Source: Macrophomina tecta (taxonomy: Eukaryota; Ascomycota; Dothideomycetes; Botryosphaeriales; Botryosphaeriaceae). Taken from it: DNA of 64,000 nt. Below the pieces are notes generated by a model, which had not been told where the DNA came from, did no database searches, and was given only the letters and a program-made list of their open reading frames with translations. The position numbers were made by a program, and so were the translations under genes. Position 1 is the first letter of the stretch; each line of letters opens with the position of its first letter. The DNA lies in assembly GCA_024180945.1 (NCBI GenBank), contig JAKSGN010000021.1, forward strand, positions 434,001 to 498,000, in the 5' to 3' direction. This document shows positions 30,929-42,824 of the stretch, piece after piece.

Positions 30929-33900
30929 CAGATGATGGCCTCGGCCCAGGACTCGGCTGTGGGCGATGCCGCCTTCGCCGGCGGCTCCGACGCGGTGCGC
31001 TCGCAGCATAAGCTGAGCATCAGCAGCATGAGCGGCATGCCCACCGCCGCCACCGGCGGAGGCGGCGGCATGGCGAGCGGCGCGAGCGCGGACGGCATGG
31101 ACACCGATACCAGCCCGCAGAGCGCCTTCGGCATGGGCCCGGCCGGCTTCGGCGACGACTTCGCGCGCGACGACGGCTCCGGCAATGTCGATCCCTCGGC
31201 CAACAAAGAGAATCGCGGCGGCGACGACGGCGCCGCCAACACGGCTGCCAAGCCGAAGGACGGCGAGTCGGACCACCCGCCGCCGTGGAGCGAGATGAAG
31301 ACCAAGGCTGGCAAGGAGCGGAAGAGGCTGCCGCTGGCGTGCATCGCGTGCCGCCGCAAGAAGATTCGCTGTTCGGGAGAGAAGCCGGCGTGCAAGCATT
31401 GCCTGCGCTCGCGCATTCCCTGCGTGTACAAGGTCACGACCCGCAAGGCCGCGCCCAGGACCGATTACATGGCCATGCTGGACAAGCGGTTGAAGAGGAT
31501 GGAGGAACGCGTTATCAAGCTGATTCCGAAGGATGTCCAGGCCACCCTCAACGTCGTGCCCCGAGCTGTCGTGAAGCCTCCGCTGCCCGGCGCACCGCCC
31601 AAGGGCGGATCGAACAAGAAACGTCCGGCCGAGGAAGCGTTTGGCGCGGACCTGGACGAATGGTCGCGAACAAAAGCCCCCAATCCGACAGAGAGCCGGG
31701 GGTCACAGCAGCCGAAAAGCGTGGATCCGGAGAACAGCCTGTTGGCTGAAGGTCTGGAAAGCCTGCCCCCGAAGGAAATCCAGGAACACTTGGCCGAGGT
31801 GTACTTCGACTACTGCTACGGCCAGAGTTATCCCTTGCTTCACAAACCGAGTTTCATGCGCAGGTTAGCGGCAGGACAGGTGCCTCCCGTCTTGGTACTC
31901 GCTGTCTGCGCCATCTCCGCACGCTTTTCCACACACCCCCAAATACGAACGGAACCTGCTTTCCTGAGAGGCGAAGTCTGGGCTAGCAGAGCCCGAGAGA
32001 TTGCCCTAAAAAGATATGATACCCCGAATATTACAATCCTCATCACGTATCTGCTTCTGGGCTTGCATGAGTTTGGAACCTGCCAAGGTGGACGAAGTTG
32101 GATGTTCGGTGGCATGGCTCAGAGAATGGCGTACGCGCTACAGCTGCACAGAGACCTGGATCATGACCCGCTCGGGAAGGAAAATGGCGACAGGGCCGAA
32201 CTCAGCTTCACTGACCGCGAAATCAGGCGGCGAACCATGTGGTCTTGCTTCCTCATGGATCGCTTCAACTCCTCCGGCACCGACCGTCCACTGTTTGTAA
32301 GTGGGCAGTTCATCAAGGTTCAATTGCCTATAAGAGAACACTACTTCCAGATGGAGATACCCGGGCCTACGGAGGATCTCGAGGGCAACGTCCAGAATCC
32401 CGTCTCCGACGACGCCGGTCAGTTGGCAGATGCGAAGGAGAATATGGGCGTCGTGGCATACCTTGTCAGGGCAGTCGCCATTTGGGGTCGGCTAATAATG
32501 TTCAACAACCTCGGTGGCAAGGAGCAGGAGCGTGTGCCCATATGGTCACCACAATCCACCTTCCAGGAACTGAAGAAAGCAGCGTACGAGTTCAAGGCAG
32601 CCCTGCCAGAGAGACTAGCCTACACACAAGAAAACCTACAAAATCACATCACCGAAAAGACGGCCAACCAATTCATCTTTCTCCACATTGTATACCACCA
32701 AATCATCCTGTTCCTCAACCGCTTCGCATTGCCGTCCCACGCCGGCAGTCGGCCGCCACAGGATATGCCGCACCAATTCCTCACGGAAGCCGCCCACGCA
32801 GCGCTCGATGCCGCCAATCAGATTTCGCTCCTTGTTAACGAGGCTATGAACTACAACGTTGTCGTCCCCTTTGCAGGCTACTGTGCATTCCTGTCCAGTA
32901 CGGTCCACATCCGTGGTGTTTTCTCCAAGAACCCAAAGCTGGAAATGGCTTCGAAACGCTATCTCGCGTACAACGTCAAGTTTTTGAGCAAAATGAAGAA
33001 GTACTGGGGGATGTTTCACTTCGTTGCAGAAAATCTGAAGGATTTGTACAGGCAACATGCAGACGCGGCTCTTCGAGGGCCTGCCGCCGTCAACGGCCGA
33101 CAAACGAGCATCTTCCAGTATGGCGACTGGTTCGACCGGTACCCGCATGGAGTATCGCGCACGGACTACGAGGACCCGGCCGCGGACGTCAAGAAGGAAG
33201 CCGGTACGGACGCTGTTCTGAGCCAGAAATCGGACTTGCAAAGTGTTGAAGAGTTCTTTGCAACTCTGTCGCCGATTTCAAGAGAGCGCTCAAAGAGGGC
33301 CAACAAGAAAAACAAACAGGACAAACCGAAGAGCGATGGCAAGCATGCCGCATCAACATCTCCAAGCGTACAAGCAGGAAATATCCAGCAACAGCAGACC
33401 TCCTCGCCCGCCTCAGACCTACATCACCATATGAACATCCCCCAGAACCTCGACCCTTCTTCCTCCGCATTCGACCCCTCAGCCGCAGCTGCCTTTATGC
33501 AGCAGAATACCAATAACTTCGACTTCATGAACACGGACTTCTCGGCGTCCTCCAACAACAGCAACAACCTCAACCACCCCATGTCCGCCCTCGACCGCCA
33601 GATGGTCCTCCAGAGCTATGCAACCTTCATGGACCGCAATGAGCCCTTCGCCCTCGACGTCAACGCTTTCAATGCCACCCTCGGCGGCGGGACACAGCAA
33701 CAGCAACAGCAACAGCACCACGCCAGCCTAGGCTTCTTGACCGACCCCAGCGCCGCCTGGTTCATGCCGTTCAACATGGACCCGCCCACGGGCTTGGGCG
33801 ACGATGTCGGTATGTTTGGCGCGCACGGCTACGGCGGGTTCGCGTTTGACGCGGGCGGCGCGGTCGTGGGCGATGCTGGGTTCGGTGGCGCTGCGGCTGG

Positions 33901-33970
33901 AGCTGAGGCTGGGGGTATGGATGGGTTGGGCCCGTTGACTGGGGAAGGCGGGCAGGGGGGTGGGCAGTGA
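30647..33970 (+). CDS. Zn(II)2Cys6 transcription factor with fungal-trans domain
   Basis: A single uninterrupted exon of 1107 aa. The N-terminal 225 residues are low complexity, with a stretch of nine glycines. The binuclear zinc cluster follows at about residues 229-256: CIACRRKKIRC, then a CKHC step and CLRSRIPC, spacing C-x2-C-x6-C-x6-C-x2-C-x6-C. Just after it a basic/coiled segment (LDKRLKRMEERV) probably mediates dimerisation. The middle homology region runs from about 375 to 680 (YFDYCYGQSYPLLHKPSF, LLLGLHEFGTCQGGRSWMF). The C-terminal third is Ser/Asn/Gln/Gly-rich with a seven-Gln run, likely an activation region. The target genes cannot be told from sequence. Absence of introns in 3.3 kb contrasts with the neighbours. 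No neighbouring gene points to a pathway. Confidence 0.9.
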
Positions 33971-36772
33971 TGAGGTGGCAGTGGATTGCTTGTGATACAT
34001 GATCGATGATTTCTTATTATGGATATGAGAGCTGAGTGGGACTGTATGAGAGCCTTTTGAGTTTTCTTTTGGGAATATTGGGCGGATACCTTCATTGAAA
34101 GACCGGATTTTTGATAGAAGTGTGATTGGGGGCGTATCTGTGCCTTTGTTTTTTTTTTTTTGATTGGGGCAGGGGGGGGGGGGTTACTCATTGTTCTGGC
34201 GGTGGATATAATTTTTAAGGGTAACCCCTCCTCCTTCGATGATGGTTATCATTTGGAGGAGGAGCAGGATGAACCATTGAGACTGAGAGTAGACAATGGA
34301 TATGGAGATGATGTTGAAGGACCGTCTGTTTTTTTAATCATATTGCAACAAGCATTCTGGTGTGTTTTTGTGTGAATTTGCTTGACTTGTTGATGTGGCT
34401 CGTAGCGAGCTTGCAATTAGTGGAACACAGTATCTGTTGCCGATCTATGTAGTCGGTTTCAGGAGTACCCGCGACAGAAAGTGAACATGTATTTGCGTGG
34501 GAAGTAGAAGTGTGCGTCTTTGTGGTTAAATGTTCAGGAGCATTTATGGATGCATTCTTCAACCCACCCCACAGGAAGAGCAGGTTGTAATGCTTCTAAT
34601 ATTACCCTCGTATGGCCGCTTCCGTGAGGGCTTCTTGGTTTTTGTCTCCGCTGCTTGTTCGCTGATTTTCTGTGGGGGTTTGCGAGTAGACCTACAGCCT
34701 GTGGCGTTTTGAGATTGATGGACGATGGCCGCCGACATCTCGTAGCAATAAGAAGGTTTACTGCCAACTATGTTCCCCGTGATGCAAGATTGATACGCAC
34801 ATGGGGAGGCGATCTCATCGTGCTATGCAGCTGACTTCCGTTGCTGCTCTCGCTGTACAGATGGACGTAATGTGGCTGAGGAGAGACTGGACATGATGGC
34901 CGTGAGGTCGCTCGACTTGACCAGGTGTCCGCCTCGCTGAACGAAAAGTGATCTTTCAAACCTCAGCCGCATTCTCCGCTGCATCAACCCACTCACAGTG
35001 TATGACTCTCGCGAACGCGCTCACTCAGCCAGACACCCCCCAGCCCAACCGAGACAAACCAAACAGCCACGCTACACCACCACCAGCAATCCCGCCCACA
35101 ATGCCGAAGAGCGAGATTGATTAGGGGTGAGATGAGTTGAAGGACAGGAGTGAGAGAGTCCAGCGGTTGTTGCGGTCGTTGAGGGTGGCGGAGTAGAAAG
35201 GGGAGAGGGGACTGGATATGGATGGGATGTGGCCATTGAGGGCAGTATGCTCCGCTTGCTAGAGACTGCGGGTGGCGGCAGGTCCTCATTTCCATCAGCA
35301 CAGCTTCTGCCCGGTGGTCGATCCAGAGGCGGATGCACCGAGCGACTCGGTTAGCGGTGTCGGCACCGCCAGCCCAGACGAACGAAAATCTCATCGATGC
35401 CTTGGGCTTTCACACCGGCCTTTCATTCGACTTTATCGAGGGAAAAAAAAAAAAAAAAAAACTCCAGAGGCTCTTGTTGGCTCGGGTAACGGAAGTTTTG
35501 GCGTTCATAGACTTAGCCAATTGTCTCGCGGATGATGGAACTTGGGGACAAAAACGGACATCTACATACATCATCTAACCCAGTATATATGGGCAATATT
35601 ACTCACATACGGCCAGAGTGCTAAAAGTGTAATGGAGAAAATGGGGAATACTCATGTATGAAACTCGATTTCCGTCAGCACAGTAGGGTCAGTGCTTTGA
35701 GGCGAGCACCAGACGATACTTCCAATGAGCCGGAATAAGCCTAAGCGGGCCGAGGTAGATCAGTCGCTCTGGAAGTGCCTCCGGATATTATTCCAACTCA
35801 GAAAGCTCGAGCCGTCTACTATCAGACAGAACGAGGGATTCTGGCAATTATGATACTGGGGGGGTTATGGGCGCCCTCGTAAGCGAAATGATGGGAACGC
35901 GGAAATCCACCGGCCAAGTGTAAGCGCGGTCATGTACTCGCCTAGCATGGCTTTGGTAAGCGAGAATCGCTCTTTAAGAAGAGAAAAGGAAATTTTCAGC
36001 CCCGTAAAGAAAGCTGGAAGTGTGAACTGATAATGGTCACAATGGTTAGCCTTCTTAACGAGCAGAACCCACGGACACACATCATCCTCGAAGGACCACG
36101 GAATTACCCTTACCATACTTTAGCTAGCTTATTCTGCCGTGCAGAGTTATGTCATCCGTATTCAACTGAAGGTGCATATTCGGTTCGATTACGAGTCGAA
36201 GGCAGATCTGCCGTCGCCGCGGAGTCGCCCTGAAGAATCTAGCGCAAGCTGTGACGAATAGGTCAGAGGTTACTTACACAGATGGCTGCGATGCGCCATG
36301 TTTACGGCGACGAAAATATTACCGGATGGGGAAAAGGCCAACCTGTTTACCCACACGGAAGATCGCGATCTGCTTCCGCCTTTCAGCCCGCCTGCAAGGA
36401 AGTGGACCAATACTCCACGCCATGTAGCTACACCGCCGGTCTAGACCTCGACCAACAAGTGCTCTGCTGTGCAATAAGAGACAAGGCAGGCGTGGCAGCC
36501 GTTGTCGGTGGCGTGTCTTAAAAAGACACCGCCCATCCGCCATCTCGACTCCAGACACGCTCCCCAGAGACGACGCGCTCGCCGGTACCAGACTGCCACC
36601 AAGGCACACACAGCTCGGAAGTACCCGGCCAACGCAGAGCCCCAAGGGACCACCACCTATAACTCTTTTTCTCTTCTCCAGCCACCGCCCGTTCTCCGCC
36701 GGCATCCCGCGCATTCTCGCGCCCACCAACAACAACAACCCCCCCCCCCCCGGTTCCACAACAGCAGAGACA
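33971..36772. other. Gene-poor 2.8-kb interval
   Basis: No gene I can support. Between about 34000 and 36260 the sequence is noticeably AT-richer than the flanks, with T, A and G runs (34149-34160, 34174-34183 and 35442-35460). Short frames such as 35865-36116 (minus) look vaguely protein-like but match no family I know. The last part is the promoter of the following gene. Confidence 0.45.
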
Positions 36773-38767
36773 ATGTCTCAATCGCACTTCTCGACTTACT
36801 CCACCTCCTCTGAGGACGAGGATGAGAAGCCACTGCCCCGTCTCCCCGGCGGGCCCCTCAGCTCGACGCACCTGATCCGGCACTTCCGTCTCTTCAATCG
36901 CAAACCCGCCTCTTTCGAGGAGAACCTGGTCAAGAAGCGACGATGGTACGGTCCGCGGACCACTACCCCGTCCTCGTCTTCATCCTCATCGTCATCCTCG
37001 ACACCGACAAAGACATCGACGTCGACGACATCGCGTGATTTCCCCAGCCCACGCAGCGTCCTGTCCCTCGACGCCATCATCACCACCGACAGTGGTAGTA
37101 AGCACCACCAGACTCCGGGGGGCAGAAGCATCTCATCACCCACACGCCTCATAAACAGCCTCAATACTCCTACGTCCACGCCCACGCCCTCGCGTTGCCC
37201 CTCGCGGTCCCCAGACGCGTTCACGCAATCCCGACTGAGGACCAGGTCAACAGAGCGACTGCTTCCACCACCACCACCTCGGCCTTCCTTCTCCTCACCA
37301 CGTCTAGACCGCACACCTCCACTTCCTCCACTACCGCGCCTCCCCTCCGCACCATCGCCGTCACCAGCGCCCACACCGCGCACCCACCAGCAGCGCCACC
37401 ATTCCGAAGAGCGCCTTCTACCCCCACCCCCACCCCGCCCTTTCTTCTCCTCCCCGCAACCCCAACCCACCATCCACACGGCATCAACCCCCCTCCACGT
37501 CCGCCGCCTACGCCGCGCGCCACCTCCACCACCGCTGCCGCTCACCGCCGCTTCAACGCGGTACCACCCGCCGGGGCCCGCCTCCGCCGCATCGCCCGCG
37601 CTCTCCTCGCCCTCACAGTCATCCTCGGCGCCGAACAGCGCTTGCAGCGCGACAACGTACAGCACGGCGGCGACGACGCCGGCGTCAACGCTGTTCTCGA
37701 TCCCGCCGTCGCCGGTCGAGATAATCGGGCAATATCACCCCCACTCGCAGCAGCAGGGCACGACAGCAGCCGGCCCGCGCCGCCGCCTCGTCGCCGCGCA
37801 GGCAGTCCGACGCATACGCAGCGAGGGCCAGATCGACCTGAGCAGGCACGTCTCCTCGTCCTCGCCCATTGCCTCTCCGACGCGCAGAGGGGGCAGCGGC
37901 GCGTCGCCCCGCCTCTCCCCGCGCTCGGCGAGCGACAACGGATCGGCGAGACCGTCGACGGCCGTGGCGTCGTCCGCGATGGCGCCGTTCGGCTTGCGCA
38001 TGATGGAGGGCATATGCGAAGACCAGCAGTGGGGTGCTGAGGTGGTGCCGTTGCCGCCGGCTCAGGGCCCTCGGCAGCACAGTCAACGCGGGAGGCACCC
38101 GCTGCTGCTCTCGCCGCTTGCTGCGGGTGAGGATAGCAACAGCAAGAGCGAAGGCGGTGACCATGAGTTGGAGGAGGGAGAAGAAGAAGAAGAAGAAGAA
38201 GAAGAAGAAGAAGAAGAAGAAGAAGAAGGAATTTGGGATGATCTGGACGAGGAGCTTATGGTGCTGCTCTTCCCGCAGCCAGGGCAGTGGCCGCGCCCGA
38301 GCGGTGGGCGGGGGACGTCGTCAGCGTCGGTGTGGCGGTCCGATGCGGGACTGGAGAAGAGGGCGGAGGCGGCGACGGAGGTAACAAAGCCGGTGCTTTT
38401 GTTGAGCGAGGGCAAGGAGCGGGAGATGATGGCTTTGATGGAGAAGGAGCTGGAAGATGAAGAGCGCAGTAGCAGCGATGCGGAAGGAGGGTTCGAGTCT
38501 GGACTCTTCGGAGTTGCTGGAGAGACTGCGCGGAAGCTGCTGAGCAGGAAGCAGGGCAGCCGAGAGCTGCGACGGGAGAGCGACCAGCAACAGATGACGC
38601 CCCCGCGGATGAGGAGGGGCAGCCATCCTCGTTGCCGGCAACATATCGTTGATCAGTTCGCCGGGCCACCGCCGAACCGCCCTCCGCCCCCGATACCACC
38701 ACCGCCTTCTCAGCTGCGCCGATATCGCTCGAGCAAGCGGCCTGCCAAGGTCATGGAAAGTTTGTGA
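36773..38767 (+). CDS. Disordered Ser/Pro-rich protein with poly-Glu tract, function unknown
   Basis: One open frame of 664 aa with ATG in ACAATGTC context. The first 60 residues look folded or conserved (KPLPRLPGGPLSSTHLIRHF and FNRKPASFEENLVKKRRWYG). The rest is Ser/Pro/Thr-rich with repeated LLPPPPPRPSFSSP-type motifs (two near-copies, residues about 163 and 215), possible SH3/WW ligands. A run of about 18 Glu encoded by a GAA repeat lies near residue 470, followed by the acidic-hydrophobic segment GIWDDLDEELMVLLFP. The end is again proline-rich (PPPNRPPPPIPPPPS) and basic. No domain is recognised. The open frame is long enough to be real, but its compositional bias lowers confidence. Confidence 0.6.
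   Translation: MSQSHFSTYSTSSEDEDEKPLPRLPGGPLSSTHLIRHFRLFNRKPASFEENLVKKRRWYGPRTTTPSSSSSSSSSSTPTKTSTSTTSRDFPSPRSVLSLDAIITTDSGSKHHQTPGGRSISSPTRLINSLNTPTSTPTPSRCPSRSPDAFTQSRLRTRSTERLLPPPPPRPSFSSPRLDRTPPLPPLPRLPSAPSPSPAPTPRTHQQRHHSEERLLPPPPPRPFFSSPQPQPTIHTASTPLHVRRLRRAPPPPPLPLTAASTRYHPPGPASAASPALSSPSQSSSAPNSACSATTYSTAATTPASTLFSIPPSPVEIIGQYHPHSQQQGTTAAGPRRRLVAAQAVRRIRSEGQIDLSRHVSSSSPIASPTRRGGSGASPRLSPRSASDNGSARPSTAVASSAMAPFGLRMMEGICEDQQWGAEVVPLPPAQGPRQHSQRGRHPLLLSPLAAGEDSNSKSEGGDHELEEGEEEEEEEEEEEEEEEEGIWDDLDEELMVLLFPQPGQWPRPSGGRGTSSASVWRSDAGLEKRAEAATEVTKPVLLLSEGKEREMMALMEKELEDEERSSSDAEGGFESGLFGVAGETARKLLSRKQGSRELRRESDQQQMTPPRMRRGSHPRCRQHIVDQFAGPPPNRPPPPIPPPPSQLRRYRSSKRPAKVMESL
38180..38229 (+). repeat. 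GAA trinucleotide microsatellite (poly-Glu coding)
   Basis: About 16 uninterrupted GAA units within the disordered-protein gene; they stay in frame. Confidence 0.8.
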
Positions 38768-39207
38768 GGTTTAGAGGCAAGTCGTAGGTCGCCAAATGAG
38801 GGTGTTTTGGGACAATCCTGGGGTTTACTGTCGTTTGGTCTTCTTTTTTTTCGTTTGGGGATTCCTTCCCTTTGGATCTCTATCCACTTTGGTTTTTCTG
38901 CCTTTTTTTTTTTTGGGTTTCCTCTCGACGAACAAGACGGAAAAAGCTTCTAGACCGTCGCTCTTGGGCATGAAGCCCTCAAGATGCTTTTAATGACCAT
39001 TTTCCGGCACACACTAGCCGCACCCTTTCCTTCCTTTGGACTTAAATGGTGGACTTTTGGAAAAGTGGAAGTTGGACGAATAAAAAAAAAAAAAAAGCGA
39101 TATATCACGGCAGACCCAAAAGACAAGTAATTATGCAAGTGACAAGAAATTTTGGAAAGGAAGACCCCCGTCATCGGATGATTACGTGTTGATACCTACC
39201 GCACTCT
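38768..39207. other. Convergent 3' spacer
   Basis: 440 bp between the poly-Glu gene and DBP8, with T-rich runs and an A14 run near 39081 that could serve 3' end formation on both strands. No gene seen. Confidence 0.5.
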
Positions 39208-40805
39208 TTATTTCGTCCTCTTCTTCAGTCCCTTCTTCCTCTTGCCAGTAACATCTCTTCCTTCCTCAATCTCCAGCATGGCCTCCCTCTTTTTCTCACC
39301 GACAATCTTGAGAGCGTCACGAATGACTCTAGTCTCGATATTGACACCTTCCTCTTCGAACTCAATCATTTTCGTGCCCACTCTGTTCTCAATCGCCAGC
39401 ACGAGCTCAACATCTCTCTGGCCTACCATAGTAATGCTCTCACCGGCGCGTCCCGCACGCGCCGTACGGCCAACACGGTGGATGTAGTCATCAGGATCTC
39501 TCGGAACGTCATAGTTAATGACCATCTCGACGGCAGGAATATCGAGACCACGAGCGGCGACATCCGTGGCTACAAGAATGCGGGCAGCTTTGGCCCGGAA
39601 ACGAGCGAGATTCGATATGCGTTGAGATTGCGGGAGACCAGAATGCAAGCTTGATACGCGGTGGTCGAGAAGGCGCAACATCTGCTCGAGCAGCTGTGCA
39701 GTGGATGTGCGGTTGACGAATATGATGGTTGATTTAGATGCGTTGGCGGGCGTCAAGAGAAGAGTGTGGAGGAAAGCTTCCCGGTGAGTGACGGGAACCT
39801 GAAGGTACTTTTGCTGTAAGGTGGTAGGAACGGCCAGGTCTTCCGTGTCGACCTCGCATACAAAGACTTCAGGCTTGCCAGGCGTCCGTGGCATGTCTTT
39901 CAATGCACGTACTTCAGGAGTGACGGTTGCGGTAAACAGACACGTCTGCCGCCGAGACGATGGCGGAAGGACAGAAAGGCATGTTTCAACGTCAGGTAGC
40001 ATACTACCACGACCGGAAGCCAGAAGACGGTCCGCTTCATCAAGAACGACGAAGCGGACCCGGCGAAGACCACAAATCGTGTCCTCACCAGAGGAATTGA
40101 TGTGATCAGCGAGGCGACCAGGAGTGGCAATGACAACATGTGGCCGTGAAGCCAATGCTATGGCCTGCGAGCGCATATCCGTGCCACCAGTGACAAGGAT
40201 CGTCTTTAGGTTTTGGGGGCCTCCAATAGCGTTGAACTGTTCGTAAATTTGCAAAGCAAGCTCGCTAAGAGAAGGTCAGCACGATAGCCGAACGGAGGCG
40301 AGCTCTCGGGCTGGACGTACCGAGTTGGAGTCAAAATTACAGCGAAGATGGCCACCGGATCCTCACTCCATTTCTGCAGGATTGGCACGGCAAAGGCCAC
40401 AGTCTTACCGGAACCCGTCCTACTCCCGCCGATGCAATCTCTTCCTTTGATGATCTCGGGAATGCAACCTTTTTGAATTCCGGTAGGCTTCTTGATAGCC
40501 ATGGCCGATAGAGAAGCAACGAGCCATGGTGAAACATTGAGAGAAGCAAATGAAAGATTTTCCTTTGGGTTCTGAGAAGCAAGGATAGTAGCAGGAGTCT
40601 CTTTCTGTTCAGTGCCGGCTTTCTTCGTCTTCACACGGGATAAGGTTGAGGTAGGCATGGGCCTTGAATGCGGCACATGTTCTGAGTCCGAGTCGGCGGA
40701 GGGCGACAATTTCCTCCTTTTCCTGGCTCCGTTCGCTTCCACCCTGACATGCGAGCTCTCGGAGTCGGAAGCTGAGGACGACGCGTCTGTCGAGGAGGGC
40801 GACAT
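39208..40805 (-). CDS. DBP8: DEAD-box ATP-dependent RNA helicase Dbp8
   Basis: Two exons, 40805-40321 and 40264-39208 (513 aa), joined inside the PTRELA motif by a 56-bp intron. After an acidic/Ser-rich N-terminus (about 85 aa) come the Q-motif region ([15 protein letters not shown]), motif [10 protein letters not shown], Ia PTRELA, Ib TPGRL, II DEAD, III in the TAT form (FTATVTPEV), [21 protein letters not shown] and [13 protein letters not shown]. The SRTGSGKT and TAT variants and the short lysine-rich tail ([11 protein letters not shown]) are typical of Dbp8, which works in the nucleolus with Esf2 on 18S rRNA processing. The start at 40805 gives a good Kozak (aaaATGT); the upstream in-frame extension looks like leader. 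Confidence 0.93.
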
Positions 40806-42824
40806 TTTGCGCAACGTGGCCGGCCTTTCCTGCTCGGAGGCCGAAGTAAGTTGTCCAAAGCCGCCAGAAAAACTTGGACGCTCGGGCAAAGACGATCTGG
40901 ACGCTCGGACGAAGATGCGACGGACCGTGCGTTTTTCCGGCACTCGCTTACCTAAGTCCCGCACGAGACGACGCACGCGACCAGGATGGAAGCTTGTGAT
41001 GGACGGCAGTAGGAAGAGAGGTTTAGTGCAGAGTATCGCAGTCCGAGTCGGAGCAATGCCTCAGACATGCACTGTCAACGGAATTACCCTCCGCAGCAGC
41101 GTTTCAGTCCACGCGGGGTTCTCCAATGGCCTCGGCGCCGGAATATTCCTCTCGATTGGAACTCGCAGCTGCGCTTTGGTGCTGGCTGGCGGCATGATCG
41201 ACCAATATGTGTACATGCATGCATGCATTGCCGCAGTCACTCGCAACTCGCCAGCGGCCGTTGCCGGCCCACCATGGGCAGGGCGAGGCCAAAGAGGCGC
41301 CGCGCGAGCGATGGTCCCGCAGGGTCCGTCAATGCAGTCGAGAGGCTCGAGATCCCCCTGCTGATCATCCAGATGCACGACGGCCGGGGTGTGGCGCAAA
41401 GCGCGCGCAAGTCATGAGAGGCCGGCCGACACGGCAGACCCCGAGACAGAGGGCGCGCAGGCAGGCAGACGGGGCCTGGAGATTGCCAGGTGCACCGACA
41501 GACTGCCACTCGAGTCCCGGGCGAGCCGCAGCGGAGGGAGTGCGTGAGCGAGCGGGCCCGCGTCCGCAAGCACCACGTGTGTTCTTCAGGGCCCTGCTGC
41601 GGGTTTGGCCCGCAAGGGGCGCAGGAAGGGTCAGCGTCAGCAGCAGTTTTAGCGGGAGACGCGCTGAATCGGCGGGATCGTGTGCAAGTGACGTCGGTGC
41701 GGCCGCCGGTGTCTGTCGACGATGGAGGATGGAGGGGGCCGGACCGCGTTGTGCGCTGCAGCCAGACACTACCCTACCCTACCCACCCGGCGCGCTCTGT
41801 TAGGGCAAGCCCGTCACCGCCAGCTGCACTGCACTCGGCCGCGCAGCGCGTGCGAAAGTGGACGGTGAATCGAGGAAGAAGGGCGCCGGCACGCAGCGCG
41901 CAGCCACTCGCACATAAGGATGGAGGGCAGCGCCTCTTGAAACGCACCCGCTTTTGCCCAACGGCCAAGGAGACCTGCGCCTCAGTCGCCCCGCCGGCGG
42001 CTACGACTAACTCGACGGCTGCAGCCGTCAGACCTGCAACAAGCCCTCGACCTCGACTGACAAGCCCCCGGCCGCCCGCTTCTCTCTCTTCTCCCACCGC
42101 CATCCCTTCGGTCGTTCGTTGTCACCCTTCACCTGTCACCCCAACCCGTAGGGCTGCCCAAGATCGCTCTCGGCAGACCCAGACCCAGACCCCAGCACGC
42201 GCCAACACCGCCGCTCCCACCGCAGCCCGCGACGCAGAGCTTCTGCACCCTCTCTCCATTGCCGCGCCATCCCCCTCGCCGCAACTCCCACTCCCAAGCC
42301 CTGTGCCGCTCGGCCCATTGCCCGACGCCTCACCACCTTCGCTGCCGCCTCGCCTGTCGCCTGCTCGCAGCAGCAGCCGTCTCGCCGCCCCACTGGTCCC
42401 ACACTCGCGCGCACGGCCGGCGCTCGATAACCACAAGCTCCACAGCTGCCGTCCCTCCCACATCCCGCCCAAGACGCCTCTCCGTCAGCCCTCCGCTCGT
42501 TCACTCACGCCCGCTCGCGCATCTTCCTCTTCCACACCACCCTGCACGGCTCTCCTCGCACCCCCACCGAGTGCGCCTACATTAGCCCTGCTGCAGCCAA
42601 GCGCCGCCCGACCCGTCTGCTGGGTCGACAGAACAGAGGGACACAAGCCGGGGTCCGAGCCTCTTCCCGCAGCGCTCCCCGCCGCGTGCCTGACGCTGTT
42701 GGCGGCATAGCTGCGGGTGCTTGCAGACCCTGCTCTGGCCGTGTGACTCGGCCCCTCTTGCCAGTAGCCGCCCTCTCGGTTTGTGCTGATAATCGAGTCG
42801 ACATCACCCTCCCGAACACCCTAC
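40806..42824. promoter_or_regulatory. Divergent interval between DBP8 and the MAPKK
   Basis: 2.0 kb, very GC-rich and CT-rich toward the kinase, consistent with a long 5' leader. It contains a palindromic TGCA repeat (tgcatgcatgcatgca around 41216-41230). Long Pro/Ser/Arg frames here reflect base composition. Confidence 0.45.

Noticed and set aside
36170..36215. GGTTCGATTAC resembling a tRNA T-arm
   Set aside because: No matching acceptor, D or anticodon stems upstream; not a tRNA.
41214..41232. TGCA palindromic repeat as a possible functional hairpin
   Set aside because: A short simple repeat with no stem-loop spacing or neighbouring element to suggest a function.
41490..42710. 406-codon Pro/Ser/Arg-rich plus-strand frame upstream of the MAPKK
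   Set aside because: Several frames are open at once on both strands here because of GC/CT richness; there is no domain and it overlaps the expected kinase leader.
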